Assembly: GCA_029931535.1 (NCBI GenBank)
Contig: JAQPZY010001498.1
Location: forward strand, 2,430,001-2,494,000
Source: Margaritifera margaritifera
Taxonomy: Eukaryota; Mollusca; Bivalvia; Unionida; Margaritiferidae
Length of the DNA: 64,000 nt
Direction of reading: 5' to 3'
Notes under the pieces: generated by a model
What the model saw: the letters and a program-made list of their open reading frames with translations, nothing else
The model's database searches: none
Told to the model about the DNA's origin: nothing
Part shown: positions 43,380 to 54,719 of the stretch, piece after piece
How positions within the stretch are numbered: the stretch's first letter is position 1
Layout: each line of letters starts with the position of its first letter
Translations under genes and position numbers: made by a program

Positions 43380-43936
43380 AATAATCAATTTTGATGTTGA
43401 TAATAAAAAAGAAAATACCAAACACTACTTCTTATTACGTGATTGCCGTTATATGATTATTGAAAGCACAGGGCAAGGAAAGACCAACCTTTTGTTTAAT
43501 GTATTACTTTAATACTTTAATTATCATGAACTTATCATATATACTATCAATGATGAGCAACCAAACTATACCATGTTGGAAAAATTATACAACACAATAG
43601 AAGTTGAAACTAATAAAAACAAATGTTAGATAATGATGTACAAAAGCTAATCGTGTTTGATGATATTAAATTTAGCCACAGTAGTATGAACAATATATTA
43701 AAGAATATTTTTCGTTATCAAGGAATAAAAACACAAATTGCCTCTATCTAACTCAATCGCACTATGATGTGCCAAAGTATATTAGGCAAAATACTAAATG
43801 TTTTGTATTGTTTAATGGGTTATATAACAAAGATATACGTCTAATATATGATGATCATTGTTCTGGAGACATAAATAAAGAACTATTTGCAGATATTTAT
43901 AACAAATGCACAACTGAGCCATTTTCAATTTCTTAA
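43380..43936 (+). pseudogene. FtsK/HerA-type packaging ATPase (Polinton-like)
   Basis: The plus strand shows RYMIIESTGQGKTNLLFNVL, a Walker A box (G-x-T-G-x-G-K-T in the family; the first Gly is Glu here). It is followed by the ELIIYTINDEQPNYTMLEKL strand. After frameshifts comes LIVFDDIKFSHSS, the Walker B box with its acidic pair, then the sensor-type LTQSHYDVPKYIRQNTKCFV and a C-terminal DHCSGDINKELFADIYNKC. This motif order is diagnostic of A32-like genome-packaging ATPases of Polintons and related large DNA viruses. Three frameshifts are visible, but both nucleotide-binding boxes can still be read. It closes the right end of the 38.6-43.9 kb structural cluster. Confidence 0.7.
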
Positions 43937-45380
43937 ATTTCCATAGGATCACTGTTCATTTCAAAACCTATTCAGATTCCCTACACTATAATTTTTACGT
44001 TAGCGAGTTCTTTGTTCTTGTTATTCGTCACTTCCGCATACATATTAGGGGCAGCCAGTACCTACGCCAACTTTTGTCAGGGTCATACTTTTAAACGCAG
44101 TTATTCTCAAATGATGCAATAGAAAATTATAATAACAACGAATATGCAGCTTTTAGGTATGGAAGATTGATAAATAGGTTGCAACAAAACCTCCATATTA
44201 GACCTTTAATGACTGTATCAGCAGCCATAAAAATGCAGTTCTCATGCGTGTTGCCAGTGCTTTCTTTCTAGTTAAAATAGGGTGATACAAAAAGTGAAAT
44301 TTTAAATAAACTTATGACATCCTTTGAAACAACAGTTCATTTTGAGTTTTGTCTCTGCACATAGTTAGTTTTGCCCATGCATTTTTCCACCAAAAATATT
44401 TTTGGTTATTTCGTTTTCCATATAAGTCATTTTCCTCTGACTCAACTTACATCATAAAAGAAGTCAAGTTCAATTTATCGTCGTCCGAGTTTTTATACGT
44501 AACCCATCCAGTGTTAGATACTAGCTATTGGACCATTATGATGAGGTGTGTAACTAAATGTAACTGTCTGACTGCTTTATCTAACATAGGGTGGGAAAGT
44601 TCATATGAAATTCGAACTAAATTGATCTTAGTCATTTAATGGATAAACCATGTCACTTTGAATACTGCACAGAAGAGAGTACCTTTTATGTACTTTTTCA
44701 CTCACCATCCCCTCAGAAACATGGAACATGTGAATAACAAGAATGACAGGCGTATTTATTCTCAGGTTGCTTTCAATTGACATTTGAGACAAAAACAAGA
44801 GCAGTTACATTTACAACATACATACCTGTGGTTATACAAATGTTAAAGGATGAACACAGAAACTTTGTCTCTTTTGGATAATTTCATTTGTATTTCTCCA
44901 GAGTCTCTCCTACATGACAACTAAAGAGTTTTTTTCTGTCATTTGAAATATTTATATATTTCGACCAAGCCCGAATGCATCTTTTCAAAAAGTTTTTTTT
45001 TATATCATTGGACACGTCTACTAAATATGATGCGCTTAATTGTACAGATGTGTAAAAGGATATGTTATTTTTTTAAAGAAAGTAATCTATAATATTCTGC
45101 CAAGTAGAGTGATTAAAGATCAGTATTCTAATACAAGATATCTTGAGTGATTCAACAAAGGACAGTATGTTTCCTTTCACGCCCTCCGTTTTCTAACTTA
45201 ATAATAAGCGTGGTTCTACTTATTGTCTATTGTACCAAATAAATGTATAGAACATTTGATAAGTTATTTTTCAAAACATTTGCAGTTAGATTCGACAGCA
45301 TAAGGAACAAATATATCAATACGGGTAAAGCAAGTGACTTAATGAAGATGTTTTTCCACATATATTCAATTTTCTGCGAC
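43937..45380. other. AT-rich sequence, nothing certain
   Basis: Holds short plus-strand frames (for example 44349-44639, 96 codons) without recognisable motifs. A piece at about 44110-44270 reads ENYNNNEYAAFRYGRLINRL and could be a further decayed gene of the Polinton-like cluster, but I cannot support a product. Confidence 0.3.
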
Positions 45381-45384
45381 TTTA

Positions 45385-45960
45385 TTCGCCTAACATTTTT
45401 CGAATATCTTTGAGTTTATATTCGAACTTAATGACTCGTCTCTGTTTGTAGACAATTCAATGGCAGCAATCTTGAAACCCAATCTAATCCTAGATCAATA
45501 CATAGCCGAGTCTCAGAAAGTCTTAGGACTCATATTTTATTTGCTTTGATTTTAGTAAGATTTACTTTCAAATCTGATATATCAGCAAATTTATTCAGAG
45601 TTTCTGCAATGGCGTACAATAAATTTTCTGTTCCATCTAGTATAAATGAAATGTCGTCTGCATAGTATGCAATTTTATTTTCATTGATAAATTCCCTTTC
45701 AAAGAAATCCCTTCATGTATTCATTTAAGGAACAGGAAATCTGCGCTTGATAACAAAGAAATAAATAGTTTGCTAGAAATTTTTGTAATTAATTCCTAAA
45801 AAGACTGTCTAACAGATGTAGATAAAAAATCTGAAATTATACATTCTTTGACTTAAGCTTTTAATGAGTAGGGAAAGGCTTCATTGTTTTTTAGGCTTTA
45901 GACACATCAATGATAGCTTGTGCAAATTTACGTTTTAACTCAAGACGCTTCTGTAGTGAG
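45385..45960 (-). pseudogene. L1-like LINE reverse transcriptase fragment
   Basis: On the minus strand, AQAIIDVSKA (about 45905; motif A, with the second Asp lost at a stop) is followed leftwards by decayed motif B sequence. Motif C then reads IAYYADDISFILDGTENLLY (about 45690-45625) and continues FADISDLKVNLTKIKANK. The 'YADD.s.fldg.e.sl..a...l..f...SGLk.N..Kt' run is typical of L1/Tx1 RTs. The YADD active site is intact, although the fragment is interrupted by several stops. Confidence 0.6.
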
Positions 45961-46249
45961 ACACATCTTTGAAAAGGAAGATTTAATATTCAGTTTTTTA
46001 TATAATAATATTTAATTCTTTCCCAGTCACATAAGATCTTTGTTTTTGGTGAGAATACAACGGAAAAGAAAGCTATTTTGTTTTCAATGTATCATTTTTA
46101 GAGATTTCTATGGCCACCAAGGTGCCGCTGATCATTTGTTAACATTCGTATTCTATCCCATTTTCCACCTTTATTTCCGGTTATGATAAACAAGTATGAT
46201 CCGAACTCGCGCACTTTAAGATGTGACGTTTAGGTCTGGCGCGGTTCGA

Positions 46250-48180
46250 CTATGATACATAATAACTCAACTATGTCACCTTTTCTTGCACCTCTCGGTA
46301 CTGGTATGTTACGCTCGCGCGCGAAATGTCACAGTTGACGTACCGTTGCTGTTGTGGTAACTGCTTGTTGTGGTTGCGCAAGGGGTTGTGGTTCAGTTAC
46401 AAATCCTAATAATGTAAGTATGTCAGCTTTTGGCATACGACTTGGTATTAATATCCCACGCTGTTGCTAGATTTGTTTTAGTTGAATCACAGTCGTCATG
46501 ATATTATATAAGGGAAAATCTTTGTCTAATTGTGAATTCCGGCAATAAATTGTTAAAGAATTTTTACTTTACCGGGTTGGAAACGGCAATTGCCTCAGTA
46601 CTGGCTATTATTTCATTTTACTTCTATATCGTTTTCATCAACATCGTCGGGGGTGTTAACGTTGGGTATTTCCGCAATACGTTCCGTTGCTGTTGCGCAG
46701 GCGAATCTTTGACGGCGTGCGCGATAATACTAGTGAACAGATCTACATGGTCGGCAAAGCTGATTACAAGATTTTACTCCGATACCACGTTTGGTACATG
46801 CTCGAGCACCCGGACCAAGACGTAATGCGGGCAAATGTGATTTACAGTGTTCATAATGACATGTTCGCAGAGTTCATATTTTCAAAGGCATATGCCTTTG
46901 CATCATATTTGTCCTAATGCCATCGAACTTCTTATAAATTTACTAATTTCATTCGCTAATAGATATAATCATCTGTATTTTCATAGATGTAATTATCTGT
47001 TTTCAAATAATAGCCTCCATAACTTCGGACGTGTGTGCTCCCCATCCTCATCTTCGTCGATAATTGGTTGCATAGATAGTACTTGATTTCCGAAAATTCG
47101 CTGTAAACGAATTTTCATCAGTCATTGTAATTTTTAGATTCTCGGCATCGTTTTTTAAACAAAATCGTTCACCAGGCGACATCGACTGTGGATCACCGGT
47201 AAAAAGATTGTTGTGTTTGAATATATTTTTCTTCAAATCGGTATTTGGCCAAATCGCCGCATACTCATCAGTACCCTTAAATCCTATACCAACTCGTAAA
47301 TAACCGCCGCTTGTACAATGACATACCATACCATAAAATGTCTTGCACTTTTTGTTGTATATTGACCCATAGTTTCTGCGTCTTTGCATGAAAATCTCGT
47401 GTAAACAAACTAACGACATTGTGAATTATGGTATCGCAATGGTCATTCAAAATCTTCCTTTTCTGCTTTCTTTTCAGCTGGAGTTTTCTGCATCTCTCTA
47501 GCAATTATTCTATCACGAGCCTCTTCAAGCATTTACGTCCACCATTCCCTTTCTTCTAAATATGCTTCCTTCAATTTTGTATTTTTAATAAATCTATTGC
47601 GGTTTATAAGTTCTTGCAACTGATCATCATGAAGTGAATCTAAAAACTCTTCATAAATTCATTTTAGTGAACATTTTCCTATATTATAATACCAAATGGC
47701 ATCTCTCTAATTCATTTCTTCTTGGTGAACTTCAAGACTACTACAATAATCGCTAGATGTTTCGGTGTCGTTGTCATCATCATTGTCATTATCATAATCA
47801 TTATAATATTAGCTCGTTGTATTATCTGTACTAGGCGTAGAGTAACATTAGTAACTTTATTTTTTCTTGCACAATATAAAATAATGTTTTCGCAAGTTGC
47901 TTTCTATATTTCTCTGCAAGTAGGCATCGCTGTTTTTCGAGGATAATTCCTAAGTTAATTAATTTATCAAGATGCGCCGGATTCGTGTTTGAAAAATCAT
48001 ACATCTTTGAGCCTCCTTGATAAATCTGCATGATGCGTTTAAGCGAAACAATAACTTAATATTTTCGCACACTCCACTGGTTTGGTAGATTAATTCCAGA
48101 TTCGGATATTTTCATAAATTCTTTTAAAATACCATATGCATAAATTTGTGGCTTTTCGTAGCGATTACCCGCTGGAAATT
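46250..48180 (-). pseudogene. unidentified minus-strand coding region with SAP-like motif
   Basis: From right to left: YEKPQIYAYGILKEFMKISE and NPAHLDKLINLGIILEKQRC (open to 47831); an acidic D/N-rich stretch; then LDSLHDDQLQELINRNRFIK, EARDRIIARRMQKTPAEKKA and a 123-codon open frame at 47419-47048 containing YNKKCKTFYGMVCHCTSGGY and NLFTGDPQSMSPGERFCLKN. After that come a Cys/His-rich segment (RTCHYEHCKSHLP) and the C-terminal LKQIQQQRGILIPSRMPKAD, which fits a SAP-type DNA-binding helix pair. The strand bias over ~1.9 kb shows real coding origin. It ends exactly where Gypsy copy 2 similarity begins. I do not recognise the family; a DNA transposon or Polinton accessory module is possible. 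Confidence 0.4.
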
Positions 48181-48203
48181 ATATTTGTGTAAACCCACAT
48201 CGT

Positions 48204-48640
48204 ATTGCAACAAACTTACAGTCTTCAATTATTTTGGGATTAGCTTTTCTAAATCAGAAAGGTGAAAAACTTAATTTCAATAAGAAGAAATTATCACTAG
48301 ATTCAGTGCGCCAACTTGCTGCTAATAAAACATAACGATTCCCTCACAGTACCAAGTGGTAACAGTGGACAGAATAAATGGTTCATCACTTCCAAATAGT
48401 GTAATTGGTTTGATATATTTCTCCCCGGCTCTTGCATCCAACGGGCTATTAGAAGTAAAGGTCAATAGTAAAGTAGAAGATAATGGAGTTGTACATGTAA
48501 TCTATAACCTGACTGACTCTAACACAGAAATAAAAATGATTCAAACATAGGAAAGTTTGCATGTTTGTCTGCAAAAGACAGAGTTTACTCATTAGAAAGG
48601 GAGGTAAAGAAACATGACAATCACAATTCAAATCAAATAG
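48204..48640 (+). pseudogene. Gypsy copy 2 protease tail and linker
   Basis: Matches 25785-26200 of copy 1: a LGLAFLNQKGEKLNFNKKKL-type strand, SLPNSVIGLIYFSPALASNG and LEVKVNSKVEDNGVVHVIYN. This is the region between protease and RT. The active-site part is not included, because copy 2 begins here. Confidence 0.5.
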
Positions 48641-49640
48641 GTGAGCCTTCCACAAAGCTATCAGATGGCATTACAACTAAAAAAGGACATTTTAAATGCT
48701 GACCAGATAAACGAATTGACAAAACTGTTAGATGAAATCCGGGATATATTTGTATGGGAAGTTGGTACACTGGGATGTTGTGACATTTTGAAGCACAGAA
48801 TACAAGTTGACCCAAATAAAAAACCAATTCGTCAGAGAGATAATGTCCACGTAACAAAAGTATGCATTCAAGGGAATGCTATACCTTACGCCAGGGTATT
48901 ATACAAGAACCTACCAGTTCATGGTGGGCACAATGTTTTCTAGTTCCTAAGAAAAACAATGACGGCTATCGTTTCGAAAATTGAACAGCTATATTGAACA
49001 TGATACCCACGACAGATGACGCAACTGAACGTTTATAGAGTGCTCAACCAGCATTCTTCTCTACTCATGATCTCCAGAGGGGTTTCTATCAGGCTGAGGT
49101 TGAGCCGCAATCTCGATAATATACAGCCTGGCGCTGTTATTTAGAACTCTGAGTTTCGATGTCTTCCCATGGGATTATATAACAGTCCATTTATGTTCCA
49201 ACACCTTATGGAAGCCGGTTTACGTAAGTTTAGTTGGATGTTTTATATATTGTTTATGAATTACGTCACTGTGTTCAGTAGAACATTTGAACAGCATATC
49301 TCCCATCTTATACACGTATTAGATAGACTGAGGAAGCCAGGACTAAAGTTACATCCCTTGAAATGTAAATTTTCTAAGAGAAAACGCCAGTATTTAAGAC
49401 ACGTTGTTAATGTTGGCAGTATCGGACTCGATCAAGAAAAAGTGGACGCAGTGAAGAATTGTCTCGGTATGTTACAGAAAGTTCATACGAACTATTCTAA
49501 AGTTGTTGCAACGCTGTATGCATTAACCATGTATGTTGATTTTGTGTTATGGACTCATGTCTGTGAGTTAGCTTTCAGTTTATTGAGGCAGATACTCGTT
49601 CCTCCTCAAATGCTTGGATGTCCTCGGATTGACCAACCAT
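48641..49640 (+). pseudogene. Gypsy copy 2 reverse transcriptase
   Basis: ADQINELTKLLDEIRDIFVW starts the pre-RT region. RIQVDPNKKPIRQRDN follows, then a GIIQEPTSSWWAQCFLVPKK-type block in a shifted frame (about 48893-48950), GLYNSPFMFQHLMEAGLRKF (motif B region), the altered active-site box FMNYVTVFS (49252-49278; normally Y-x-D-D) and LKLHPLKCKFSKRKRQYLRH. The frame 49169-49753 is open for 194 codons, so the sequence is better preserved than in copy 1. The loss of both active-site aspartates is shared with copy 1. Confidence 0.7.
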
Positions 49641-50075
49641 TCAAGGTGTACGCTGACTCAAGTTCCTTCAGTTTAGGGACGATACTTTGCCAGGAACCAG
49701 ATGGTGTAAAACCGAGTCAGTTCTTTTGTAGGGATATCTCTAACACCAACTGAACACACTTTTAGCATCACAGAGAAGGAATGTCCAGCATTAGTATTCG
49801 AGTTCAAACAGTTCGAGCTTTACGTGGTTCTAAGACATTTACGACATATGGGGATGATGCTGTGCTCAAGTGGTTATTTGATATGAAAGAAACTTTGGGG
49901 AAATTCGCTCGGTGGATAGCAATGCTTCAATCAAAATAGTTTGATATAGTGTACATATCAGGAGATAGGCACACCAATACTGACGCTGTTGGTCGTTGGA
50001 AATGTGGCGAAACATTTAACAGTATTTCTGAGGCAGAAGTAGATCGAATGGCATCCTGTCTGTAGGTGCAGTTGA
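49641..50075 (+). pseudogene. Gypsy copy 2 RNase H
   Basis: KVYADSSSFSLGTILCQEPD keeps the first catalytic Asp and the 'lGtiL.Q' strand. After a stop, SITEKECPALVFEFKQFELY follows, then a frame with AVLKWLFDMKET and VYISGDRHTNTDAVGR ('isG..N..aDalSR', the C-terminal end of the domain). Frameshifts separate the parts. Confidence 0.7.
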
Positions 50076-50129
50076 GGAGGATGAAAAGATCCAAAAATAT
50101 TTAGATGTAAATGTTTTGACAAATTTCAT

Positions 50130-50503
50130 TTAAAAAGCTCACAATTAGAACCTGAACAGAGAAAGGATCCTCAATACATGAATATAATTAATTTTTTAGA
50201 AACAGGTATATTTACAAAGGATTCGCAAACAAGTGTGCCTATCATTTAATTTCCTCCATGGAACACTATTCCATGCAAACGGGAGCATCCGGAAGATTGT
50301 GGCAAATGTATATACACACGCATGTGTATCACAAACAAATAACTCCAAGGTCAGTGGCTTCGCAACCGTTTGAGCGAGTTAGTTTTTATCCATTTACCCT
50401 ATATACATATTCTGGAAATAAAGATGTGCTAGTGTTCATCAGTTACCATAACAAATATATTCAGCTCAACATATTATATTTCCTTACCTTTTACAACAGA
50501 ATT
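50130..50503 (+). pseudogene. Gypsy copy 2 integrase, N-terminal part
   Basis: PEQRKDPQYMNIINFLETG (linker) is followed by a decayed zinc-binding region and SVASQPFERVSFYPF (the 'P...v.iD..gP' strand, with the Asp replaced), then YSGNKDVLVFISYHNKYIQL. It ends at the GAATT where a private insertion begins. The same segment in copy 1 is at 33230-33420. Confidence 0.5.
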
Positions 50504-50653
50504 GAGCTACAAGTTCTCCCAACTTAAAAAAAGCCCTTTCCCTATAAAAGTTGTCCATTATAACATTATACATGAAAAGCGGCAAACGGATATTACACTA
50601 TGATATTATTTGAGAAAAAAGTATATAGTTCATAAGAGAGAGAGAGAGAGACA

Positions 50654-50687
<34 letters not shown>

Positions 50688-50875
50688 AGTAGAGAATTTG
50701 ACCGTGTCAGGTGCCAGTAATGTACATCATTGCGACTGTCAATTCTAGAGAGCTAGAAGGCCTTTACGACTTTAAAAGGGGGTAAGATATATGGCATACT
50801 ATTTGTGAACAGTCAGACAGTCCGATAAAACGCTCGGTCTCTTTTATATAAGTTTGAATTATATGAAATAAACAC
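50504..50875. mobile_element. ~372 bp insertion private to Gypsy copy 2
   Basis: Absent from copy 1, which reads cagaattttcattcac straight through. In copy 2 the same GAATT appears on both sides (50499-50503 and 50876-50880), a candidate 5-bp target duplication. The insert contains the (GA)n tract and no coding motif. It begins GAGCTAC and ends AAACAC, so it is not an obvious TG...CA LTR. Confidence 0.55.
50634..50688. repeat. (GA)n microsatellite
   Basis: About 55 bp of GA repeats with two CAG-type interruptions, inside the private insertion. Confidence 0.95.
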
Positions 50876-50999
50876 GAATTTTCATTCACAGACAAATCCG
50901 ATGACCCATATAACGCAGTATTTATAGTCAATTTTAGTGAAGGTTAATTAAGACTTTGAATCAGCTTTGTGCGTTGCTAACCAACATTTTACAAGTTGA

Positions 51000-52056
51000 T
51001 ATATACGTTTACACCACATGCACATAGAGGATTATCTCTAACATGGTTCATGTACAAGTCATAATGTAGATCATTACATTTATTCCTAAATTGGGCATGC
51101 AGGATATTTAATTTTCTATCCCCGTCTACATAATAGAAAGGCACGTGTGTGGCCTCAACACTCAATTTTACTATTAAATATTGTATAATATGCTTCTTCT
51201 TTTATTGAGTTGGGGAGATTATTCAAACTATGGATGGTAGAGTTTAAAAATGAATTTCAACTTATTTTTAACAAGGGTTCATTTGTATGAAGTTATTATT
51301 ATTTCTAAGATTATATCTGTTTGTGTTACCAACCAATGGGAGCAAGATACGAGGGAGATGCGCCATAAACAATTTTATGAAAGTAGTTCAGCTTGTGAAA
51401 TTTACACCAGTCTGCTAACGTTGGCCAGACGGTTTTCTCATATATATTTTGAGCAGATGGACTTCTCCTTAGACCAGTCACAATCCTCCCTGCTTCCAGT
51501 TGCGATTTTTCTAATTTTGAAAGCTTCTTCGACCGTACAGCCATCTTAGACGACGTCGGCACATTCAGGTAAATGACGAATATAAGTGAGATACATTCGG
51601 TCAAGAGTTTTTCTGGTGAATTTGTATTTAAGTATTTTAAACACATCGATCATTTTTGAGGCAGATAAGTTATCGACTTGATTTGCCAAAAAATTGCTCA
51701 GGATACTAAAAGTAACTCCAAGGTGTTATGCCGACGAAAGATAAGATCTCATTTTTAAATTTCAGTTTAGGAAAGGAGTGTTATAATTTACGCGAAACTA
51801 GCAGACCAAATATTATTGGTATTTAAATCTTTATTTAGTATATATTCTATTTCAGATCTATTCTTAGATGCACGTGACAGTGAGCTATCGTCTGTGAAGA
51901 GGCTTGTTGTGCTCAAAAGATCATCACTTATGTCGTTGATGTAGACAATAAATAATAAAGGTCCTAATACAGATCCATGCAGGGCTCCTGCAGTAATGTG
52001 CCAGGTAGTATATTCGACTGTATTTACAAAGACGTGGCCATAACTCTTCAGTTTAC
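51000..52056 (-). mobile_element. 5'-truncated LINE in Gypsy copy 2
   Basis: The minus strand reads SSKLKSYGHVFVNTVEYTTW at the truncated 5' end, then ALHGSVLGPLLFIVYINDIS (motif B) and SLFTDDSSLSRASKNRSEIE (motif C region, normally F-A-D-D). Further left are KLSKLEKSQLEAGRIVTGLR and KFHKLNYFHKIVYGASPSYL (thumb and post-RT regions), and a C-terminal piece near 51120. The order and spacing are those of CR1/jockey-type enzymes. Same insertion junction and truncation as in copy 1 (33601-34548). Confidence 0.8.
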
Positions 52057-52760
52057 TACTAAACATGTGGAACTAATTCCGGTGAGAGGCATTAAAGGAT
52101 CAACTATTGCCACTGCATTGTTGTATAATGTTGTCCACACTGAGTCCCACAACATCTCCACTCGGACGCAGGAACAAACTACGTATCTAATATTGTGCAG
52201 GCAACCTGTGATATCTCGAGTATTGGGAAAACTCAGATCGCTACTTTCAGGCCACATTGCAACATGCAAAATGAGATATTTATGTCGAACAAAATAAATG
52301 CTTTGTCCAAATATAGAGGATAACAATGATACAACACTAACCCATCCATTAACAGCACGAATTGTACTCGATAACAAGGAAAATTGGGACCAACGTATAC
52401 ATATTATACATTTTGCATACAACACTAACCCATACTTTAACAGCGCGAACTGTACTCGATTCCATTTAGTGCATGGTCTACATCCCAAAACGATAATGGA
52501 TTTTGCAATTCCAAACACAGAAATACCTATGTCGGGAAAGGAATATGTAATTCATGTTTTATAGAATATCGAATTGCAAATACACGTGCAATTGAAAACA
52601 TCAAAGGACACAAGAAAATCTTTCAAATCAAAATCCGCTGAAAAACCTCGTTATGTACCAAATTGTAATGTAGGACACACTGTCAACCGATACAAACCAG
52701 TAGTGACACTAGGGGAAGTAAGATATTTATTAAACCGTGGGTAGAAATGTAGCTCTGAAA
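52057..52760 (+). pseudogene. Gypsy copy 2 integrase, remainder
   Basis: TKHVELIPVRGIKGSTIATA, then a decayed middle, DNKENWDQRIHIIHFAYNTN (the 'nWd..l....faYN' region) and CTRFHLVHGLHPKTIMDFAI ('F.L.yG..P'), then the VPNCNVGHTVNRYKP GPY-type region. The NWDQ part is missing from copy 1. Stops at 52559 and elsewhere. Confidence 0.65.
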
Positions 52761-53202
52761 CTCTCTCAAGTTCATGTTCGTCTTCGCCGCCAATATGACG
52801 GAAAACTCGTCACAATTCATGTCCACATTGATAGCATTAAAACACGAATATGCTTGGGATGACGACATTGACCCCGCTTCACCACCAAATAAGTTTTCTA
52901 TTGAACCAGCAACATTAACAGACAAAGAAATTCCTCCAGACCTGACTAATGGCACCAAACCATACTTTATGACTATGCTGATAAATTAGAACTTGTTGAT
53001 CAGGTGCATGAAATTAGAAAAAGAAACAATTATAAAGAAAAGTTGTAGAGACGGATTCTGGCAGTATAGGGTTAAATGGTTAGTCTTTGATCCCTAACAC
53101 AACTCTTGGGTAAACTGTACAGACCTCACTCCAGAATGTCAAACGCATGTAAATAAAACGCACAAAAATAAACCCACATGCAAGCGCAGTAAAATGAAGT
53201 AG
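52761..53202 (+). pseudogene. Gypsy copy 2 C-terminal linker and chromodomain
   Basis: An open frame at 52774-52989 gives SIEPATLTDKEIPPDLTNGT. It is followed by the chromodomain remnant (QYRVKWLVFDP in a shifted frame, then LTPECQTHVNKTHKNKPTCK) and a TAG at 53200-53202. It is more damaged than copy 1, where the aromatic-cage region is open. Confidence 0.55.
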
Positions 53203-54009
53203 CAGTTTGCTATTCCTCAGTAGCAAAACAAATTGTACACAGCTTTCAGATTAAAGAATGTTAACAGTGTTACCTCGAAAAATTGGTTTCGATTTTTACT
53301 CTGCAGTGGTATAATCATTAATATTGTTTTTCTGATTTTTCACTGTATCATATTTCAGTATGCTCATTTTCTATTACAGGTGGCTTAATATGTAAATCAG
53401 TCATTGGTTGGAGAAGATAATTTTGAGTTTACTAGCAATGCTATTGAGAAATCGACGTGATATTTATGGGAAATATCACCCTGTTTTGTTGTACGGCTTT
53501 TATGAAGTCGAGCGGATCATCTACGGTAAATATATGATATATTGTTTGTGTTATCGCCTGTTTATCAACACCTTTCTCTTAATATGGCCTTATGACTGAT
53601 TTTACTCCGTAATGTTTGAAGAGATGCTGGAATTATACATGCAAGTATCAACGATAGTTTGTACTTCGTATAGACAAGGGCTTTGATCCTTTCTTGATGG
53701 TAGAATCAACTGTCTTCGTATACTGTTTAATTGCAATATTACTAAATTCTATACGCCTGGAATTATTCTCTAATGTTGCGTTGCAGTTTATCTATTTTTA
53801 AAAAAATGTTTAGTATGTCTAGAAACAAAAATACGGTATCAGTACAAATGTTCTTGCCTCTCATGTGTCATTCAGACTATGAAATCATTATGTAGAAAAT
53901 TAAACCTAAGATTGAATACATTCACGACTGCCAAACCTTTTATCACTAACCAATTAGAAATTATTCTTCATAGTCATAAAAGTTGTACAGATTTGTACAC
54001 AATTACTTT
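53203..54009. other. Gypsy 3' non-coding region, copy 2
   Basis: Matches 35613-36420. No LTR boundary recognised. Confidence 0.4.
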
Positions 54010-54450
54010 TGAACTTGAATGTTTCATGAACCTGTGAAAAAAGATGGCAATAATATTTCAACTTTACTAGTGACTATTGGCAAACACTCACCGGAAACAA
54101 TATTGCATTTGTTTTGGGAATGTAATGTGGTTAATAGGTTATGGAATGATGTTTCCCACTGGATTCTAGATGTACTGGGAATATCAGTTACTCACAGTGC
54201 TAAAATGGTTTTATTTGGAGATGCAGATGTAAAGAAATTGTATGAAAACGTTTTTATTTTATTCTTCTTCTTACCAAGTACAACATATATTCATACAAGA
54301 TGAAAAAAGACATACCTACATTAAATTTGTCTTAAAAGTTTCTTTAAAGAATACTATATATTTAAAAAATATATTGCAGTCAAATCGGACAGAAAGAATG
54401 TTTCATGATAATTTGGAAACAGTGGGAACCATAACTACTTTCCAAACATA
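54010..54450 (+). pseudogene. L1-like LINE ORF2 C-terminal fragment, copy 2
   Basis: The frame 54019-54303 reads ETILHLFWECNVVNRLWNDV (C-terminal zinc-type box), SHWILDVLGISVTHSAKMVL and ENVFILFFFLPSTTYIHTR. A shifted frame ends in KYIAVKSDRKNV (about 54370-54410). It is the uninterrupted counterpart of 36420-37880 and serves as the empty site for solo LTR A. Internally it lacks ~110 bp present in copy 1 upstream of the LHLFWEC box. Confidence 0.65.
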
Positions 54451-54719
54451 GTTGGCATTTGTTTTATTTTCTAAACACGCAAATGTTTAGATGTGATATA
54501 AATTGTAACATAAATTTTTAATATGTGATTACCATAGATAGTAGCAACAAACTCTATAATAACCTCTATATACCTTGATTTATGTCGTAGGAATCGGGAG
54601 TGACGGTGTACTCAGATGAGAATTAAACACTGGGTTGACATGCGGGTATGTCTGCTACACACGAATGACTACACCAGCGACTTTGTAGCATAATATATTT
54701 GTGATGTGTGCATGGTTGT

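Larger units (their letters stand above)
48204..53202 (+). mobile_element. Gypsy-type LTR retrotransposon, copy 2
   Basis: Colinear with copy 1 from its protease region to the chromodomain stop. It lacks Gag and the 5 kb insertion but contains the same nested LINE and a private ~372 bp insertion (50504-50875). Similarity with copy 1 continues past the Gypsy stop to about 54545, taking in the L1-like fragment. Confidence 0.8.

Noticed and set aside
44349..44639. 96-codon plus-strand frame
   Set aside because: Aromatic/Ser-rich with no motif and no conservation with another copy in the window; likely chance in AT-rich DNA.
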